A DNA stretch of 7,350 bases from Roseomonas sp. (GCA_020249415.1 JADCFR010000090.1:1-7350); one strand, 5' to 3'. Shown: positions 1-6,094, numbered from the stretch's first letter. The notes: generated from the sequence alone by a model not told the origin. Program-made: numbers and translations.

Positions 1-331
1 CCACCTTGGCCCAATAGGCATCCAGCACCGAACGCACCACGCGCCCGCGATGATCCACATGGCGGATGGAAAGCCCGGCATCGGTCAGCAGCACCATTTC
101 GCTGATCCGGCGCGAGGCACGAGCATGCCATAGCAACGCCGCCAGCGCCGCGCCGACTTCCAACCCGATAAAGGGCAGCACCGGCCAAGCGCCAAGCGCG
201 AAGAAGATGCCCGCCGGGATCGCCGCTGCCAGAATCAACAGCCCCGCCAGCACGCGAAAGCCCCGCACCGTAAAACTCTGCGGTGGGGTGGAAATCGCTT
301 CGAACAGAATGGTTTCTCTGGGGGGTGTCAT
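1..331 (-). CDS. DUF2244 family membrane protein, C-terminus cut by window edge
   Basis: Reading the minus strand from ATG at 331 gives 110 open codons that run off the left edge. The protein starts MTPPRETILFEAIS. It has two hydrophobic segments, about residues 28-45 (LAGLLILAAAIPAGIFFA) and 47-68 (running through PVLPFIGLEVGAALAALLW), followed by a soluble part with LTDAGLSIRHVDHRGRVVRS. Two adjacent TM helices followed by a beta-rich domain, in a gene next to nth, is the pattern of the DUF2244 integral membrane proteins of alphaproteobacteria. Family function is unknown. Usual family length is about 160 residues, so roughly a third is missing. An AAGGG Shine-Dalgarno (plus-strand 335-339) lies 3 bases before the ATG, which supports this start. 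It is transcribed divergently from nth across only 38 bp. Family assignment is from recognition of the pattern, not from a search. Confidence 0.8.
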   Translation of the reverse strand, partial: MTPPRETILFEAISTPPQSFTVRGFRVLAGLLILAAAIPAGIFFALGAWPVLPFIGLEVGAALAALLWHARASRRISEMVLLTDAGLSIRHVDHRGRVVRSVLDAYWAKV

Positions 332-334
332 CGG

Positions 335-339
335 CCCTT
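335..339 (-). promoter_or_regulatory. Shine-Dalgarno of the DUF2244 gene
   Basis: The minus strand reads AAGGG 3 bases before the ATG at 331. It decides the start of the DUF2244 gene. The 38-bp gap between the two divergent starts has no clear -10/-35 pair, so promoters may lie partly inside the opposing coding sequences. Confidence 0.6.
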
Positions 340-369
340 AACTTAGGTCAAACTGGCGCCGATAACACC

Positions 370-1071
370 ATGCCCAAAGCGAAACCCGATCACGGTTCTG
401 CCCGCGCGCCCCGCCGCGCCCGCCTGATGGCGCGCGACCAGGCCGAGGCATTCCTGCGCGCCCTGGCCCAAGGCAATCCCGCGCCGGAGACCGAGCTTTT
501 CTACCAGGATCATTTCTCGCTGCTGGTGGCGGTGGTGCTTTCGGCGCAAACGACCGATGCGGCGGTGAATAAATGCACGCCAGGGCTGTTCAAGGCGGCA
601 CCAACGCCCGCCGCCATGGCCGCACTCGGCGCCGAGGGGATCGCGCCCTTCATCCGCCGCATCGGGCTTTGGCAAGCCAAGGCGCGCAATGTGGCGGCGC
701 TTGCGGCGCAGCTGGTGGAACGCCATGGCGGCGAAGTGCCGGCGGATCGCGCGGCCCTGGAAGCCCTACCCGGCGTTGGGCGCAAGACCGCCAATGTCGT
801 GCTCAATGTCGCCTTCGGGCAGGATACCATGGCGGTGGATACCCACATTTTTCGGCTCGGCAATCGTACGGGCCTTGCGCCGGGCAAGACCACGCGGGCG
901 GTAGAAGAAGGCCTGGTCAAGCGCTGCCCGCCCGAATTGCTGCGCGATGCGCATCACTGGCTGATCCTGCATGGCCGCTATATCTGCAAGGCAAGGGCGC
1001 CAGAATGCTGGCGCTGCCCGGCGCGGGGGTTTTGCAATTACCGGGACAAAGTGCTCGCCCCGCCCCCCTAA
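370..1071 (+). CDS. nth: Endonuclease III (DNA glycosylase/AP lyase)
   Basis: This 233-residue protein is a bifunctional base-excision-repair enzyme: it removes oxidised pyrimidines (e.g. thymine glycol) from DNA and cleaves the abasic site by beta-elimination. The helix-hairpin-helix is at residues 131-146 (EALPGVGRKTANVVLN) and carries the catalytic lysine K139. The catalytic aspartate is D157 in VDTHIFR. Four cysteines, C206, C213, C216 and C222, fit the C-X6-C-X2-C-X5-C pattern of the 4Fe-4S cluster. E. coli Nth is 211 residues; the extra ~20 here are a basic N-terminal extension. The ATG at 370 was chosen because an upstream start at 283 would overlap the divergent gene and adds unconserved residues. 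An ATG at 427 would also leave the whole catalytic domain. No good Shine-Dalgarno precedes 370, so the exact start is less certain than the identity. The neighbouring DUF2244 gene is a frequent companion in alphaproteobacteria. Confidence 0.97.
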   Translation: MPKAKPDHGSARAPRRARLMARDQAEAFLRALAQGNPAPETELFYQDHFSLLVAVVLSAQTTDAAVNKCTPGLFKAAPTPAAMAALGAEGIAPFIRRIGLWQAKARNVAALAAQLVERHGGEVPADRAALEALPGVGRKTANVVLNVAFGQDTMAVDTHIFRLGNRTGLAPGKTTRAVEEGLVKRCPPELLRDAHHWLILHGRYICKARAPECWRCPARGFCNYRDKVLAPPP

Positions 1072-1075
1072 ATTC

Positions 1076-1089
1076 GATAGCGCGCTATC
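1076..1089. promoter_or_regulatory. Perfect 14-bp palindrome, probable operator of the MarR–EmrAB operon
   Basis: GATAGCGCGCTATC is exactly self-complementary. Partial symmetry extends outward: 1074/1091, 1072/1093 and 1071/1094 also pair, with mismatches at 1075/1090 and 1073/1092. It lies in the 57-bp gap between nth and the MarR gene, 39 bp before the ATG at 1129. MarR-family dimers typically bind short palindromes in their own promoter region, so autoregulation is the natural inference. As RNA it would form only a 5-bp stem with a CGCG loop, so a terminator for nth is less likely. No convincing -35/-10 pair could be placed with confidence. Confidence 0.6.
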
Positions 1090-1128
1090 TATTTGCATCC
1101 TAGGCATTCCGGGATTAGCCTTTTGCCC

Positions 1129-1590
1129 ATGCTTGACGGGTCAGAGATTTCCCAAGCGCGTTGGCGGCTTGGTGTGGCCATTGCCCAGATCGCCCGGCGC
1201 TGGCGCGTGCGGCTGGATCAGCGGATCCTGCCCTTTGGCCTGACGGAATCGCGCTGGCTGGTGCTGCTGAGCCTCGCCCGGCGCGGTGATGGCGTGACGC
1301 AAAAGGATTTGGCCAAGCGGCTGGCGGTGGAAGGCCCCACCATGGTGCGCACGCTGGATTGGCTGGAAGCCCAGGGCTTTGTGGAACGCCGCGCCGCCCC
1401 GGGGGACCGCCGCGCCAAGACCATTCACTTGACCGAAGCCGCGCGCCCCGTGCTGCAACAGATAGAAGCCGAAGCTGCTGCCGTGCGCGCCGAAATCCTG
1501 GAAGGCATCCCAGAGGAAGATTTGGCCATGTGCCTTTCCGTGCTGGATCGCGTGGCGCAGGGCCTGGCGCGCGGCGAAGGGGGTGCGTGA
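1129..1590 (+). CDS. MarR/SlyA-family transcriptional regulator
   Basis: This 153-residue winged-helix protein probably represses the efflux genes that follow it. The N-terminal helix (residues 8-35) and C-terminal helices (about 104-148) should form the dimer interface. The DNA-binding part is GVTQKDLAKRLAVEG (55-69) followed by the recognition helix PTMVRTLDWLEAQGF (70-84). The wing, about 86-100, contains the family hallmark GDRRAK (92-97). The segment LTESRWLVLLSLA and the RTLDWLE/DRRAK pattern are closest to SlyA-type members. ATG 1129 is preferred; the same frame is open to a TTG at 1093, but that codon touches the palindrome. The ribosome-binding site is weak (only GGGA at 1111-1114, too far away). 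The stop overlaps the next gene's ATG in TGATG, indicating one transcript and translational coupling. Its inducer cannot be told from sequence. Confidence 0.93.
   Translation: MLDGSEISQARWRLGVAIAQIARRWRVRLDQRILPFGLTESRWLVLLSLARRGDGVTQKDLAKRLAVEGPTMVRTLDWLEAQGFVERRAAPGDRRAKTIHLTEAARPVLQQIEAEAAAVRAEILEGIPEEDLAMCLSVLDRVAQGLARGEGGA
1577..1583 (+). promoter_or_regulatory. Shine-Dalgarno of the EmrA-type gene
   Basis: AAGGGGG ends 6 bases before the ATG at 1590, inside the end of the MarR gene. It decides the start of the membrane fusion protein, since that frame is open much further upstream, inside the MarR gene. Confidence 0.65.
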
Positions 1591-2723
1591 TGGATATCGG
1601 CCCCGCCAAAACCTCGACGGTTTCTGCCCGCCCCAATTCCGCTCTGAAGCGGCTGCGTTTGGCCGCCGCCCTCACCGCCGGGCTCGCGCTGATCGCGGGC
1701 GCCGGGCATTGGATCTATCGGCATTTCACGCATGTGATTGTGGATGATGCGCGCATCGCGGCTGACATGATCGCGCTTGCCAGCCGCGTGCCGGGTTGGG
1801 TGATGGAATTGCCGGTGATTGCCGGCGATGAACCGCGCCAGGGCGCGCTTCTGATCCGCATCGATAGCCGCGATTCCGCACTCACGCTGCAGGAATTGGA
1901 AGCGCGGCTGGCCAATATCGCCACCCGCCGGGCAGAGCTTGATGCGCGCATTACCATGGTGGATCGCCTGACCAGCAGCCAGGAAGATGCGACGCGCGCC
2001 AGGCTGGAAGCCGCCCGCGCCGCACTGCCGGCAGCGGAAGCGGATCGGGTTTTCGCCGCCAGCGAATATGAACGCGCGAATATGCTGATCGGCACGGGCA
2101 GCGCCACACGCCAACGCCATGACCAGACCCGCGCCTTGCTGGAATCTGCCACGCAACGCGTATTGGCAGTCGCAGCCGATATCCGCACCGCGGAGGCGCA
2201 ATTGGCCAATGCCGGTGCGGCGCGGGAGGAAATGGGCGTGCTCCGCCATCAACGCGCTGCGCTGGAACCGCAGGAACGTGAAATCTCCGCCCAGCGCCAA
2301 CGCATTGCGATTGACATTGAAGACCGCACCATCCGCATGCCCTTTGATGGCGTGGTGGATCGCGTTTTCGTGGACCCCGGCGAATATGTGACACCCGGCC
2401 AGCGCGTGATGCTGGTGCATGATCCGCGCCGCGTGCGTGTGGAAGCCAATGTGAAGGAAACCGAGATCCGCTATTTCCGCCCTGGGCGCGAAGTGCGCGT
2501 GACGGTGGATGCCTATCCGGGGCGCGTCTTTACCGGGCGGGTAGAGCGTGTGGGTGCGGCCGCCACCAGCGAATTCGCGCTGCTGCCAAGCCCCAATCCT
2601 TCCGGTAATTTCACCAAAATCACGCAGCGCCTTCCGGTCCGCATCGCGCTGGAAGATTTGCCACCCAATGGCGCGCTGCGTCCGGGCATGATGGTGGTGG
2701 TGGAAACCCCCGCCCGTGAGTGA
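1590..2723 (+). CDS. emrA: HlyD/EmrA-family efflux periplasmic adaptor (membrane fusion protein)
   Basis: This 377-residue membrane fusion protein should link the inner-membrane pump encoded next to a TolC-like outer-membrane channel. A short cytoplasmic N-terminus is followed by one TM anchor at about 24-43 (LAAALTAGLALIAGAGHWIY). The first half of the lipoyl/barrel-sandwich domain is at about 49-92 (VIVDDARIAADMIALAS and GALLIRID). A long alpha-helical hairpin spans about 94-245, rich in Ala, Glu, Gln and Arg. The second lipoyl half is at about 247-277 (IRMPFDGVVDRVFVDPGEYV). A beta-barrel domain follows, ending with FTKITQRLPVRIAL (341-354), which is characteristic of EmrA. Length is close to E. 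coli EmrA (390). The frame is open upstream to 1359, but ATG 1590 has a good Shine-Dalgarno and overlaps the MarR stop by one base. No outer-membrane partner is encoded in the window. The gene symbol is by family resemblance. Confidence 0.92.
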   Translation: MDIGPAKTSTVSARPNSALKRLRLAAALTAGLALIAGAGHWIYRHFTHVIVDDARIAADMIALASRVPGWVMELPVIAGDEPRQGALLIRIDSRDSALTLQELEARLANIATRRAELDARITMVDRLTSSQEDATRARLEAARAALPAAEADRVFAASEYERANMLIGTGSATRQRHDQTRALLESATQRVLAVAADIRTAEAQLANAGAAREEMGVLRHQRAALEPQEREISAQRQRIAIDIEDRTIRMPFDGVVDRVFVDPGEYVTPGQRVMLVHDPRRVRVEANVKETEIRYFRPGREVRVTVDAYPGRVFTGRVERVGAAATSEFALLPSPNPSGNFTKITQRLPVRIALEDLPPNGALRPGMMVVVETPARE

Positions 2724-4311
2724 CGCGACCGCCGGCGCGCCCATACCGCCTCGTGCTTCCTGGGCGGGGCCGGAAATGGCAGTGCTGGCGGCGCGATTTG
2801 GCGATTCCTATCGCTGGATGGTGACGATCCCGGCAATGATCGGCACGATTGCGACAATCCTTTCCTCCACCATCGCCAATGTCGCCTTGCCCGAAATCAT
2901 GGGCGCCTATGGCATGGGGCAGGATCACGCGCAGTTGGTGGCAACGGCGTTTCTTGCTTCCGTCACCGGCACCATGTTGCTGAATGGTTGGCTGGTGGAT
3001 CGCTTCGGGTTTCGGCTGACCTATTCGGCGGCGATGCTGATTTTCATTTTCGGGTCGCTGCTATCGGGCTTTGCGCCGGAAGAAGGCACGCTGATTCTGG
3101 GCCGCGTGCTGCAAGGGGCAGCGGCGGGCATGGTGCAGCCCTTGGGCATGCAAATCATTTTCATGGTCTATCCGCCGGAAAAACGCGGCTCTGCCATGGG
3201 GCTTTACGCGGTGGGCGTGGTGTTGGCGCCGGCACTTGGCCCCGCTTTCGGTGGGCTGATGGTGGATGGCTTTGGCTGGCGGTCAGTGTTTTTCCTGGCC
3301 ATTCCCTTTGCTGTGATCGGCCTGATCCTGGGCCTGATTGTGATGCCTGGCCCCGCACGGGAAGGCACCAAGCGGCGCTTTGATGCGCCGGGCTTTATCC
3401 TGCTGATCATTGCACTTTTCGCCCTGCTGACCGGGCTTTCCAGCGGGCAGCGCGAAGGCTGGCAATCCGATGCGGTGGTGACCGAGCTTTCCATCGCCGC
3501 CGCTGCCGCCATTGCTTTCGTTTGGTGGGAGTGGCGCAGCCCCTATGCCATGCTCAATCCGCGGCTTTTCACCGTGCGCGGCTTTGCCTGTTCATCCCTC
3601 GTGGCGCTGGTTTATGGCGCAACATTGTTTGGTTCGGTCTATTTGCTGCCGCTTTTTGTGCAGACGGTGCAGGGCTATTCGGCGACACGCGCGGGGCTTG
3701 TGTTGATGCCCGCAGGGCTGATGCTGCTGCTTGTGTTCCCAATCGCCGGGCGCATCGCGGACAAGACCGAGCCCTGGTTGCCGATTGGCATTGGGCTGAT
3801 CCTTTTCGCCTATTCCACTTGGCTGATGGTGGATGTCGGCACGGATACGCCCTTCTGGACCTTGGCGATTTGGATTCTGATTGGGCGCATCGGCTTTGGC
3901 ATTGCCATGCCCAGCATGAATGCCGGCGCCTTGCGATCCCTGCCGCCGCACTGGGTCGGGCAGGGCTCGGGCGCCATCAATTTCGCGCGGCAATTTGGCG
4001 GGGCGATGGGCGTCAATCTACTGTCCATCTATCTGGAACGCCACACGCAGCTTTATGCCCAGGCGCTGACGGCAACCCAGGAAGGGCGCGGCAATACCGC
4101 CGATTGGCTGCGCGATGCCGAAAGGCTGCTGGCGCAGGAAGGCTTCGCTGATGGCATTCGTCAGGCCTTGGCGCAGGATTACCTGGGGCGCGTGGTGCTG
4201 ACACAGGCGTCTATGCTCGCCTTTCGCGATACCTTCACCGTGCTGGTGCTGATTTGCGTGCTGGCGCTGGTTGTGGTCGCGGTAATGCGCGGCGCCAAGC
4301 GGCCCGGCTGA
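2716..4311 (+). CDS. emrB: DHA2-family (EmrB/QacA) MFS drug:H+ antiporter
   Basis: This 531-residue inner-membrane transporter probably exports hydrophobic compounds using the proton gradient. About 14 TM segments can be drawn (first about 36-58, last about 503-525). The long polar stretch 440-500 before the last TM matches the periplasmic loop of EmrB-type pumps. Visible family motifs are TIANVALP in TM1 (52-59), motif A GWLVDRFGFR (91-100) after TM2, GRVLQGAAAG (129-138) in TM4, YPPEKRG (152-158), and the antiporter motif C GVVLAPALGPAFGG (167-180) in TM5. One oddity is that the aspartate expected before TIANVALP (LDSTIANVAIP in E. coli EmrB) is Ser50. The GTG at 2716 overlaps the EmrA gene by 8 bases, suggesting coupled translation. 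ATG at 2776 (MAVLAARF) is a possible shorter start that loses no TM segment. A drug, bile salt or fatty acid substrate cannot be distinguished. Confidence 0.93.
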   Translation: MSDATAGAPIPPRASWAGPEMAVLAARFGDSYRWMVTIPAMIGTIATILSSTIANVALPEIMGAYGMGQDHAQLVATAFLASVTGTMLLNGWLVDRFGFRLTYSAAMLIFIFGSLLSGFAPEEGTLILGRVLQGAAAGMVQPLGMQIIFMVYPPEKRGSAMGLYAVGVVLAPALGPAFGGLMVDGFGWRSVFFLAIPFAVIGLILGLIVMPGPAREGTKRRFDAPGFILLIIALFALLTGLSSGQREGWQSDAVVTELSIAAAAAIAFVWWEWRSPYAMLNPRLFTVRGFACSSLVALVYGATLFGSVYLLPLFVQTVQGYSATRAGLVLMPAGLMLLLVFPIAGRIADKTEPWLPIGIGLILFAYSTWLMVDVGTDTPFWTLAIWILIGRIGFGIAMPSMNAGALRSLPPHWVGQGSGAINFARQFGGAMGVNLLSIYLERHTQLYAQALTATQEGRGNTADWLRDAERLLAQEGFADGIRQALAQDYLGRVVLTQASMLAFRDTFTVLVLICVLALVVVAVMRGAKRPG

Positions 4312-4329
4312 TCTTGCCGCCTTGGCGCC
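4291..4329 (+). terminator. Imperfect inverted repeat across the emrB stop codon; possible hairpin terminator
   Basis: GGCGCCAAGCGGC (4291-4303) and GCCGCCTTGGCGCC (4316-4329) are complementary over 13 pairs with one bulged base, separated by a 12-base loop. The arms enclose the emrB stop (4309-4311). The RNA hairpin would be very GC-rich. There is no run of T after it (CCGTTCCATT follows), so it is not a textbook intrinsic terminator. It may instead stabilise the 3' end or partly reduce read-through into the crotonase gene. Confidence 0.45.
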
Positions 4330-4356
4330 CCCGTTCCATTCTGCCGACCATCTTGG

Positions 4357-4364
4357 AAGGAAGG
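4357..4364 (+). promoter_or_regulatory. Strong Shine-Dalgarno of the first crotonase gene
   Basis: AAGGAAGG lies 4 bases before the ATG at 4369 and is the best ribosome-binding site in the window. Together with the hairpin upstream it suggests that the crotonase gene starts a separate translation unit from the efflux operon. The 57-bp gap between emrB and this gene has no clear promoter boxes. Confidence 0.65.
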
Positions 4365-4368
4365 CCCC

Positions 4369-5169
4369 ATGGAAGCGCCCGTACTTGTTGAAATTGTGGA
4401 TGACATCGCCCTGGTCACGCTGAACCGGCCAGACTCGCGCAATCCGCTCGACCCCGAAACCCAGGATGGGCTGATCGCCACCTTCATGAAGCTGGATGCG
4501 GAAGCGAAAGCACGCGTGGCGATTCTGACCGGTGCGGGCAGCGCTTTCTGCGCCGGCGGCAATGTGCGCCGCATGGGTGAAGCCGCGAGTGGCAGCACGG
4601 AACGCACACCGGCCCAGGCGCGCGGCTATTATCGCCACGGCATCCAACGCCTGCCGCGCATGTTTGAACAATTGGAAATCCCCGTGATTGCGGCGGTGAA
4701 TGGCCCCGCCATGGGTGCCGGGTGTGATCTTGCCTGCATGTGCGATTTGCGCATTGCCGGCCAATCCGCGCGCTTTGCGGAAAGTTTTGTGAAGCTCGGC
4801 ATCATCCCCGGCGATGGCGGCGCCTGGCTGCTGCCGCGTGTGGTGGGCTTCGCCAAGGCGGCCGAGATGTCATTGACCGGCGATGCGCTGTCAGCCGATC
4901 AGGCGCTGGCTTATGGGCTGGTGTCTCAGGTCGTGCCGGATGCGGAATTGCTGGACGCGGCACGCGCGCTGGCGCGGCGCATCGCGGCCAATCCGCCGCA
5001 GGCCGTGCGCATGGCGCGGCGCCTATTGCGGGAGGCTTGGAATAACCGCCTCGATTCGGTGCTTGAGATGTCTTCTGCGATGCAGGCGGTGGCGCATACC
5101 ACGGATGACCACAAGGAAGCGCTGGCGGCGATGCGCGAAAAGCGCAAGCCCACCTACAAGGGCGCCTGA
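4369..5169 (+). CDS. Crotonase-superfamily protein (enoyl-CoA hydratase/isomerase), PaaG-like active site
   Basis: This 266-residue protein has the crotonase fold, which binds acyl-CoA and stabilises a thioester enolate. Visible parts are TLNRPDSRNPLD (17-28), oxyanion-hole loop 1 AFCAGGNV (59-66), and loop 2 NGPAMGAGCDLACMCD (111-126), followed by the LGIIPGDGGAWLLPRVVG segment (143-160). The tail ends in EKRKPTYKGA. Aligned by eye to rat mitochondrial enoyl-CoA hydratase, Glu144 corresponds to Asp120 and Glu164 to Phe140, so classical hydration is doubtful. An aspartate, D149 in PGDGG, sits where PaaG-type isomerases carry a catalytic aspartate (PDSGG), so a double-bond isomerase or PaaG-like role is more likely. 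The length is normal for the family and the start has a strong ribosome-binding site. A second paralog follows after 106 bp. Family is certain; the reaction is inferred. Confidence 0.93.
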   Translation: MEAPVLVEIVDDIALVTLNRPDSRNPLDPETQDGLIATFMKLDAEAKARVAILTGAGSAFCAGGNVRRMGEAASGSTERTPAQARGYYRHGIQRLPRMFEQLEIPVIAAVNGPAMGAGCDLACMCDLRIAGQSARFAESFVKLGIIPGDGGAWLLPRVVGFAKAAEMSLTGDALSADQALAYGLVSQVVPDAELLDAARALARRIAANPPQAVRMARRLLREAWNNRLDSVLEMSSAMQAVAHTTDDHKEALAAMREKRKPTYKGA

Positions 5170-5275
5170 TCCTTGTTTGCGGCGGGGCTTCTCGCGGGGC
5201 GCGTGCCGGCGTGCGGGAGATGCTCGGCTGGGATGATGCCGCCTGGGAAAGACAGCGCGAAAAGACACTGAAGAA
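5170..5275 (+). other. Intergenic gap holding a short open frame, possible remnant of a lost gene
   Basis: In the frame whose stop is 5277-5279, the sequence is open from 5109 and encodes REMLGWDDAAWERQREKTLK, then a last Lys, before TGA. It can start only at GTG 5211 or ATG 5220 within the gap, giving about 19-22 residues. The Trp/Asp/Glu/Lys-rich, helical-looking text is unlike random high-GC sequence, and its TGA overlaps the next gene's ATG in ATGA, the usual junction between cotranscribed genes. This suggests the C-terminal end of a gene mostly deleted between the two crotonases. A small coupled leader ORF is an alternative. No ribosome-binding site is clear for it. Confidence 0.4.
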
Positions 5276-6094
5276 ATGACCGAAGCCTTCACTGAAATTC
5301 TCTATGGCGTGGCGGATCGCGTCGCGACCATCACGCTCAATCGGCCAGAACGCATGAATGCCTGGTCGGGTGTGATGGAAGCGGAAACCCGCGCTGCCTT
5401 TACGCTGGCCGTAGCAGATGAAAACGTCCGCGCCATTGTGCTGACCGCGACCGGCAAGGGGTTTTGTGTGGGCGCCGATGTTTCCGCCATCGCCACACGC
5501 GGCGCGGAGCGCCCGACCTATGCCGGGGTGACGCCACCGCCTGGCGAGGCGCCACCGACCGAGGATTTCGCGCGGCGCTATTCCTATATGCTCAATATCG
5601 GCAAGCCGGTGATCGCGGGCATCAATGGCGCGGTGGCGGGGGTTGGGCTTTGCCTGACGCTGTTTTGCGACATCCGTTTCATGGCGGCGGGGGCAAAGCT
5701 TTCAACGGCTTTTGCGCGGCGCGGCTTGGTGGCCGAACATGGCAGCGCCTGGATGCTGCCGCGCCTGATCGGGCCGATGAATGCGGCTGATCTTTTGCTG
5801 TCAGGCCGCAGCATCACCGCGGAAGAAGCCGCCGAGATGGGCTTGGTGCATGTGCTGCCGGCGGATGGCTTTGCCGCTGCCGTGCAGGCTTACGCGGCTG
5901 ATCTCACGAATAACTGCTCGCCACGTTCCATGCGGGTGATCAAGCGGCAAATGACACTCGCGCCCTTTCAAAACCTGTCAGAAGCAGTAGAAATGGCCGA
6001 GGTAGAGCAGGACGCCACACGCGGCACGGAAGACCGGCGCGAAGGGGTGGCGGCGTTCCTCGAAAAGCGCAAACCGAATTTCACGGGGCGCTAA
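5276..6094 (+). CDS. Crotonase-superfamily protein (enoyl-CoA hydratase/isomerase family), non-canonical active site
   Basis: This 272-residue protein is a second crotonase-fold acyl-CoA enzyme, clearly divergent from the first. Signature parts are TLNRPERMNAW (20-30), oxyanion loop 1 GFCVGADVS (62-70), loop 2 INGAVAGVGLCLTLFCD (116-132), then RRGLVAEHGSAWMLPRLIG (148-166) and the tail FLEKRKPNFTGR. Aligned by eye to rat enoyl-CoA hydratase, Glu144 is Cys126 and Glu164 is Phe147. Glu154-His155 occupy the region where PaaG has its catalytic aspartate. An extra proline-rich loop at about 79-97 (TYAGVTPPPGEAPPTEDF) would lie near the acyl pocket. The AEHG-W-LPRL pattern is one I recognise in many enoyl-CoA hydratase-related proteins of unassigned reaction. 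Translation probably couples to the short frame ending at 5279 (ATGA); only a weak GAAG precedes the ATG. The 3' end overlaps the convergent methyltransferase by 14 bp. Confidence 0.93.
   Translation: MTEAFTEILYGVADRVATITLNRPERMNAWSGVMEAETRAAFTLAVADENVRAIVLTATGKGFCVGADVSAIATRGAERPTYAGVTPPPGEAPPTEDFARRYSYMLNIGKPVIAGINGAVAGVGLCLTLFCDIRFMAAGAKLSTAFARRGLVAEHGSAWMLPRLIGPMNAADLLLSGRSITAEEAAEMGLVHVLPADGFAAAVQAYAADLTNNCSPRSMRVIKRQMTLAPFQNLSEAVEMAEVEQDATRGTEDRREGVAAFLEKRKPNFTGR

Noticed and set aside
283..369. Upstream start extending endonuclease III by 29 residues
   Set aside because: It would overlap the divergent DUF2244 gene, and the extra residues have no counterpart in known Nth proteins.
1076..1094. 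Palindrome followed by TATTT as a terminator of nth
   Set aside because: As RNA it makes only a 5-bp stem with a 4-base loop and a short T-rich tail, too weak; an operator is the better explanation.
1093..1128. TTG start that would extend the MarR regulator by 12 residues
   Set aside because: It touches the palindrome and the added residues do not look like the family's N-terminus; ATG 1129 gives a normal length.
1425..2744. Long 439-codon open frame on the minus strand opposite the EmrA gene
   Set aside because: It mirrors emrA in a high-GC genome where antisense frames stay open. Its translation is rich in His/Arg/Gly with no recognisable domain, and the plus-strand gene has clear family motifs.
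3522..4151. 209-codon plus-strand frame inside emrB
   Set aside because: It is fully contained in the transporter gene in another frame, with Arg/Ala/Cys/Trp-rich text typical of frame-shifted translation.
4018..4764. 248-codon minus-strand open frame across the emrB/crotonase junction
   Set aside because: It overlaps two well-supported genes, has low-complexity His/Arg/Gln-rich text and no domain, and is read as a composition shadow.
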